Shown here piece after piece: positions 58,643 through 64,000 of a stretch of DNA of 64,000 bases. Below the pieces are notes generated by a model. It saw only the letters and a program-made list of their open reading frames with translations, was not told the DNA's origin and did no database searches. The first letter of the stretch is position 1, and each line of letters opens with the position of its first letter. A program made the translations under genes and the position numbers. This stretch comes from Apostichopus japonicus (taxonomy: Eukaryota > Echinodermata > Holothuroidea > Aspidochirotida > Stichopodidae). The stretch covers positions 1,897,501 through 1,961,500 of the forward strand of contig NC_092572.1 in NCBI RefSeq assembly GCF_037975245.1. The letters are read 5' to 3'.

Positions 58643-59944
58643 AATGTGTATTATGTATTTAACATTACTGTTGGGCATATAACACATATACTCCTTTCGG
58701 ATATTCGAAACGTAACGGAACAGAACGTTCGACAATGATCTTTAGTGAAAACTGTGTTGCAACTATTAGTTGTAAACAATACCATTCCAGTTTTGGTATA
58801 AGTCTGCCTCTGAAGAGATCATCTTATTATCGATTTGCATCGATTTTAAATCTCGCTTACTGCTTTTGTCTTTCTGTGATAACAATGAAGTACAAGTGAA
58901 GGTCAGAGTGAAAGTCAAAGTGTAAGTCAAAGTGAAAGTCAAAGTGAAAGTCAAAGTGACAACTCTTATATCGTTTATTTGTTATTATTTAAAATATCTA
59001 TGAGCATGCTTTAATTCTATTAGATTACTCTCTTAGTACAATATAAGGGGAAATAATTAACTAACATTCTGAAGTCATTGTTCTTTATGATAATGATGTA
59101 TTAGTGTTTTAATTTCCCTACAAGAGAACAATAAATCACTGAAACACTGCGGCTACACCCCCTCCCCAACCCAAACCCAATATATATAGTGCTGAGATAT
59201 ATTCAAAGGTTTACAAGAGGAGTAATTCTTCTGTCTGACATTTAGTTGTGTGCTTCAAATTGCTTAAAGGCCACGAACTACCTAAAAATGCTGCAGCTCT
59301 CGGTAGCTTCCTCGTTGGTGTCTCAGCCAACAATTTAAACCAATGGAAATACTTCCTACATGTAAAGATTCATAAGTTATACAGTTAAAAAAAGCAAATT
59401 GTTCATTTTAAGGATGGTGAATAGAACAGTCACTGCATTTGATCCCTAAAAGCTAAGTGGTATCGAAAGCGACGTTTCTAGGTCAAGGCAGCCGGTACCG
59501 ACAAAGAAGAACACCCATCTACTGATGCCAACACACTAAAGGAAATGGGTAAAATCTCTCCTGAAACTGGACATTGAAAGGAAATTCTTCTTCATGGAGA
59601 AAGCATAAACGTTCCATATCCGTGCGTCCACGGTGTCAAATATAAAACAAAATTACCAAAAGTCAAACCAAGGTTGGACTTGATGATTATGGTTTGTCCT
59701 TCAAGGCCCATATTATATTCCGGTGCCTCTCCTTGATACGCTACTATCACCCCATATTAAGAGGATTGACATGGATCCAAACTTTAGTACGGATCATAAT
59801 GGCATGTGAGTTCAGCGTGATACCTGCGTGATATATTAATCACATGACTACACTCACATTTCAATATTAACATTAATTTATGCGTTATTTGAAGGTAATA
59901 CAATTACACCCTGACTTGTTTATGTTTCATAACGTATTAATTAG

Positions 59945-61900
59945 CAGGCGCGTATCCAGGATTTTCTAACCCGGGGGGCGCGAATTACTATCTAAGCGGA
60001 GCGCCACCATCAGTTGGCGCGCAGCGTACAAGAAAATTTCTGGTTTTGATACCCCCCAGATCACCGGAAATAGCACTTCTCGGGCTTGAAATGAGCAACC
60101 AGATGTACACTTTTGCCTGAGAACCAAGTGTTTCCCAAAAGTTTTTTCCATCCATAACCTTTTTGCAGATTGTCACCAGTCACACATCATGTTCGACCTG
60201 ATTGCATGTCCTATGGATGATTGCTTTTGTAGGTGATTCTACGTCACGGCCCACAATATCCGAAAGCCCCACTTTTCAAGGTTTTAAGCCGATTATTTGT
60301 TGAGAATTTGAAAATTCCCATTTCTCGTGAATAAAATCACTTGAAAACATACCCATAATGTTGCGCAAAATTCAGTCTATGGACAAGCAATATAGAAAAA
60401 CCTCCTTGAACCCCTAACAGACAGGTCAAAGTTGCACGAGTAGAGGAAAGTATGATGAAGAATGTTGGTGAGGAAATTTTCGAAAATTCACTGAGACACA
60501 GTTAATTTATTGGTGTAGAAATATTGCAACCTCTTATAACGGCTATTATAAAACTTGGTTGAAGGAAATGAAAAATAGCAGATATTTCCGATATCAGGTA
60601 TATCGAAACCGAACACTACACACATAGACGTAGGTCCCGTAGGAGGCGGTGGCTGCAGCCCCCCTCCCCCCCCCTCAACCAAATTTTTCCCCATCTTTTT
60701 CGGGCACCTACTGAAAGAAAAATAAATAGCAATGAATAGCTTAAAAATGATCTCCTTGGTAATTAAAATAAAGTTGTAAGCTTGGCCGACATTACTACTG
60801 TAAAAGAGAGTTTTGACATAAATGGATCTGTATGATTTTTCTCCATCTACATAAGACATTTGGTTGTTAGCATCCAGCGGTATACTGTGGAACTTTCACG
60901 GACCATAAGGTGCACGATGCTATGCACTGTAATGACCGATGCTTGCTTATATGATATTGGCATCGATATGTTGAACGCGCGCTTCGCGCGCGAAAAATCT
61001 TGGCTTTTTTTCGGGCAAGTCATTACAGCCCCCAAATCCAATTGGGCTCCTACGCCTTTAACTACACACATAGACAGTTTTTGAGGCTGTTCATCGTGGA
61101 ACATGCATTTCAATGCTCACTGATATGATGTTATATCTGCTCTTTGCTTTACAAATTCGAACAGGCGTGTAGCGAGTAATTGCCAAGGGAGGGGCGAAGC
61201 CTGTAGGCAAACTATCTAAGCGAAGCGCCACCATGAGTTGGCGCGAAGCGTACAAGCAAAATTTTGGCCGAAAATGCCTCCCAGATCGCTGGAAATGACA
61301 CTTCCCAGGCCTTGAAAGTTGCATCTAAGCATTGTCTATTTTGAAATTACAAGCGATGTCATAAAGAAAATTTGCTCGGGGGGGGGGTTCGCCCCCTTCC
61401 CGAAATGCGTCATGTACCCCGACGACTCGGTCGAGTTCAAGACCAGCCACAGTTGGTTCCATATAGCACAATTGTACAATTGTTTAAGGCGTCCATACAC
61501 ACACACGCGTTATGATAGACCATATATATAGTATTTATATAGATACATTAGTGAGAGAGGAAAAATGGAAACGTCAAAAATGGAGTTGTCGGTGTAAGGG
61601 GTAGGGTGAGGCGCACACCCCCCTCCGTAATCCTTGATCTGTCACTGGCTACCCTGTGTATATAATAGTGATCAGCGCTTTAACTATGACTGTTCCTCTT
61701 TCTCTTCCCGAGGTCTTGGCTATCTTCCACTCCTTCCTTTTTTCCTTTTTCTCTCTTTTTTCTTTTTCTTTTCCCTTCCTTCCTCTCCTCCTTTTCTTTT
61801 TCCCCCCCTCCTTTTCCCTTGTTTCTTCTCTTTTTTTCTCTCCTCTTTTCCTTACCCGGGGGGCGCGCGCCCCCAACGCCCCCCCCTGGATACGCACCTG
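59945..61900. mobile_element. Non-autonomous DNA transposon-like element with terminal inverted repeats
   Basis: The left end reads CAGGCGCGTATCCAGG (59945-59960), and the right end, on the opposite strand, reads CAGGTGCGTATCCAGG (61900-61885). Both continue into GGGGGGCGCG-rich sequence. Direct repeats ATTAG (59940-59944 and 61901-61905) flank the ends exactly, fitting a 5-bp target duplication. Inside, a block with CTAAGCG-AGCGCCACCAT and GTTGGCGCG is present twice (about 59990 and 61208), and a hairpin GCGCGCTTCGCGCGC lies at about 60977. No transposase frame is seen. The superfamily is not assigned; hAT elements have CAGG-like ends but 8-bp duplications. Confidence 0.72.
61724..61855 (+). 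repeat. Polypyrimidine tract
   Basis: About 130 bases are almost entirely C and T on the plus strand, next to the G/C-rich right end of the transposon-like element. Open frames on both strands here (Phe/Leu/Pro-rich or Lys/Arg/Glu-rich) are low-complexity artefacts. Confidence 0.9.
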
Positions 61901-64000
61901 ATTAGCATTATCCATTGATAAGCTCAAGTTAAATTTTCCCGCATATGAAACTGTAAGTGCATTTATATTTAACGGAAAACAATTTCTTCATGTATTGTGA
62001 GATTAGTAACAACAATTCTTATTATTTAAATAGATTGTCAAACAAACATTGAGATGAGAAACAAATCTGAATTAACTGTGTTCAAAGGGAGTACTGAATC
62101 GGCATCCATTAGTTGCAACAATGTTTAGTTTATCCTGAATCGTAACTAGCAAGTGCGAAATCCTAGAAATACAGCTCTAAGTTGAGAAAAGTTCTTACAA
62201 TCAACATTTACAGTATGCCTTTACTCCATGATCAAATTCGTTAACAATGTGCACATATGCATATCAATTACATTGAAAAAATACTTCAAGTTCTCCACAC
62301 TACGTAACTTTACGACAAGTGATATAAAACAGGTGAAAATGCTCAAAACATTTTGGACGACTTAGATCAAGGTTAGAGAGAACTTTTCAGCTAAGCCTCA
62401 AAACAGCATTGGTGGAATGGCGGGGGGAGGGGTGCTCCTTTAGAAATTAGGACTTGACCATTCCTTCTCTTTTTACACTTAACGCCAAACGTTTTATCTA
62501 TTGACCATGAATAAAGTTCCATTTCGTTTGAAACACTGAGGTTTAAAACAAGAAAGTTGAGTGCTATGTAAATGTTTCAAATTATCCTTGGATTGGACCA
62601 TCCCACAATTTATGTAGGCATTAACTACTATACTGCTTAACTGATATAAAGTGATCAATAATATAGAAAAATCGATTCTGAAACGTTTCCAGTTCGTTTG
62701 AAGAAGCTATTCATTTGTAAAGGAAAGTCGAAAGTGAACAGCATGGAACGTTTCCATAATTTCCGGGTAGATGTGTGTATTAGTGCTGTGAAAGTGCGAC
62801 ACGTGATCTTAACATGCTCGACTGCTGATATATTGCAACTTTGTAAATCCATTCGTGGTGCGTTGTCCGTTAATCGTTTATCAAGCGTGTTTGTCAGAAA
62901 ATACATAGTGTTTTATTCAGTTTCCTTCTTAAACTATGTAAACGATGCCACTAAACGGATGATGGCTTACCATTTTACAAGATACAAAATACACCTGTGT
63001 GACATAGTAATAGCTTTATCTTTGCACACCATAAATTTTACAATAATTTTATAGGGAAATATTGTTTCTCAAATAGATGTTTTGGTTTCAAAACAAAACA
63101 AATATCAAGAAAGCAATGTTGGTGCCCCTCATAAATTGTTGGTGCCCCTCCAACTCGGAGTATCTGCTTCCCAAGGGCACAAACATTTCAGTAAAGCCGT
63201 CTATCTAACATTTCGGTCTTATCAAAGCCAGCATGGTGAAAAATATTGACGGCTTGGCTTCGTGGGTAAGTGACTAACATAAGATTGTACAACATTTACG
63301 AACATGCTAAGAATACCTTGTTTATTTTGTGCAAAAAGTAAGAACAACTGTGTTAGTCTCGGCTAAAATCCAGTGAGTTGTAATCCATTAAAACTACATT
63401 TTTCACACTAAATTCGAGCTAATATGCTGCATCAAGTGTTTATATATTTGAAAATGAAAGATATTTTGACAATAACATCAGGATTTTGTCAAAACCTGGT
63501 TGTTATAACGTAGGCACCCTAGTGCCAGCCTTTTTTTCGGGTGTAAGAAGATGGCGCTAGTGACATTTATATCGCTGCAAAACGTATTGTTCTTTTCAGG
63601 TGCGATATGGCTTCTATCTTTACATTTCTGTGTCACATGTACCTACGGGATTCACTTACAATATACTCTGCAGTCAAGTACACTATGAATATTCAATATG
63701 CAAAAATATCACTATATAACTAGTTGGAATTTTCCATTTTTATTGGGGGCTGGGAAAGATTATACTTTAAAAGGTATATGTATTATAACAGTGTAAACAG
63801 TGTACTTGCGATTATAGTTTTTCGACCAAACCACCTTTGTCATAATGATAGAGAGCAGAAAGTTAAAGGTTATTTTGCACGCCTTAGATGTGGAATTGGG
63901 AGGAAGTGTGAGTAGTAGGGAAGAAGTAGGGAGAAGTAGGAAGGTGTAGGGAGGGTAACTGTAGCTTAAAAGGTAACTGAACTCCAAGGATATTCTCGGC

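Larger units (their letters stand above)
59010..62932. other. 3,923-bp segment present only in the second duplicate
   Basis: In copy 1 GAGCATGC (ending at 343) joins directly to ACTATGTAAACG. In copy 2 the same two flanks are separated by this segment. No target-site duplication or terminal repeat is seen at its own ends, so a deletion in copy 1 is as likely as an insertion in copy 2. It contains the terminal-inverted-repeat element at 59945-61900 and otherwise no recognisable gene. A decayed coding-like stretch may lie at about 59480-59700. Confidence 0.85.
58643..64000. repeat. Second copy of the large direct duplication, split by a 3.9-kb extra segment
   Basis: 58643-59009 matches 1-343 and 62933-64000 matches 344-1359. 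The match is still running at the last base of the window. Substitutions and small indels are spread along the copies. The separation of the two starts is 58,642 bases. Confidence 0.93.

Noticed and set aside
60961..61000. GCGCGCTTCGCGCGC palindrome considered as an independent regulatory site
   Set aside because: It lies inside the inverted-repeat element, and similar CG-rich hairpins occur in related repeat copies (6040), so it is best explained as part of the repeat.
61634..61927. Overlapping long open frames on both strands
   Set aside because: These come from a polypyrimidine/polypurine tract. The composition is low-complexity and there is no domain.

Overview
This window looks like AT-rich nuclear DNA from a marine invertebrate animal. 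Genes are split by many introns with GT-AG borders. Coding exons are separated by long intergenic DNA, microsatellites, non-LTR retrotransposon remains and G/C-rich inverted-repeat elements. The overall style suggests an invertebrate deuterostome, perhaps an echinoderm such as a sea cucumber. That assignment is an inference from style; no species marker was recognised.

Four multi-exon genes can be reconstructed by eye, and they form two pairs of paralogues. Two plus-strand genes (about 6.9-14.7 kb and 45.2-52.0 kb) encode a signal peptide, an extracellular Ig-like domain, one membrane helix and an intracellular tyrosine-kinase-like domain. All the catalytic motifs of that domain (the VAIK lysine, HRD and DFG) are lost, so these are receptor pseudokinases. 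Two minus-strand genes (about 28.5-22.3 kb and 43.0-38.2 kb) encode extracellular Ig-like domain(s), one membrane helix and an intracellular NACHT NTPase with a clear Walker A. NACHT proteins of the NLR class are normally cytosolic, so an Ig-TM-NACHT cell-surface receptor is the most unusual thing here.

Layout: 1-1359 is one copy of a sequence repeated at 58643-64000. 1360-6904 holds no gene. 6905-14666 is receptor pseudokinase 1, with a broken Ig exon. 15480-18540 is a decayed minus-strand LINE interrupted by an inverted repeat with Penelope/hammerhead-like motifs. 22273-28474 is Ig-TM-NACHT gene 1. 28475-38224 is gene-free with a 170-bp tandem duplication. 38225-42950 is Ig-TM-NACHT gene 2, with a LINE fragment in an intron. 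45227-51964 is receptor pseudokinase 2, which lies head-to-head with NACHT gene 2. 51965-58642 holds no gene. In the second copy of the flanking repeat a 3.9-kb segment, containing a 1.96-kb terminal-inverted-repeat element, is present that the first copy lacks.

The clustering of two Ig-type receptor classes, their duplication, the degenerate copies and a conserved interferon-response-like element upstream of both pseudokinase genes suggest a rapidly evolving immune or self-recognition locus. This functional reading is inference. The exon structures and motifs are read directly from the sequence.
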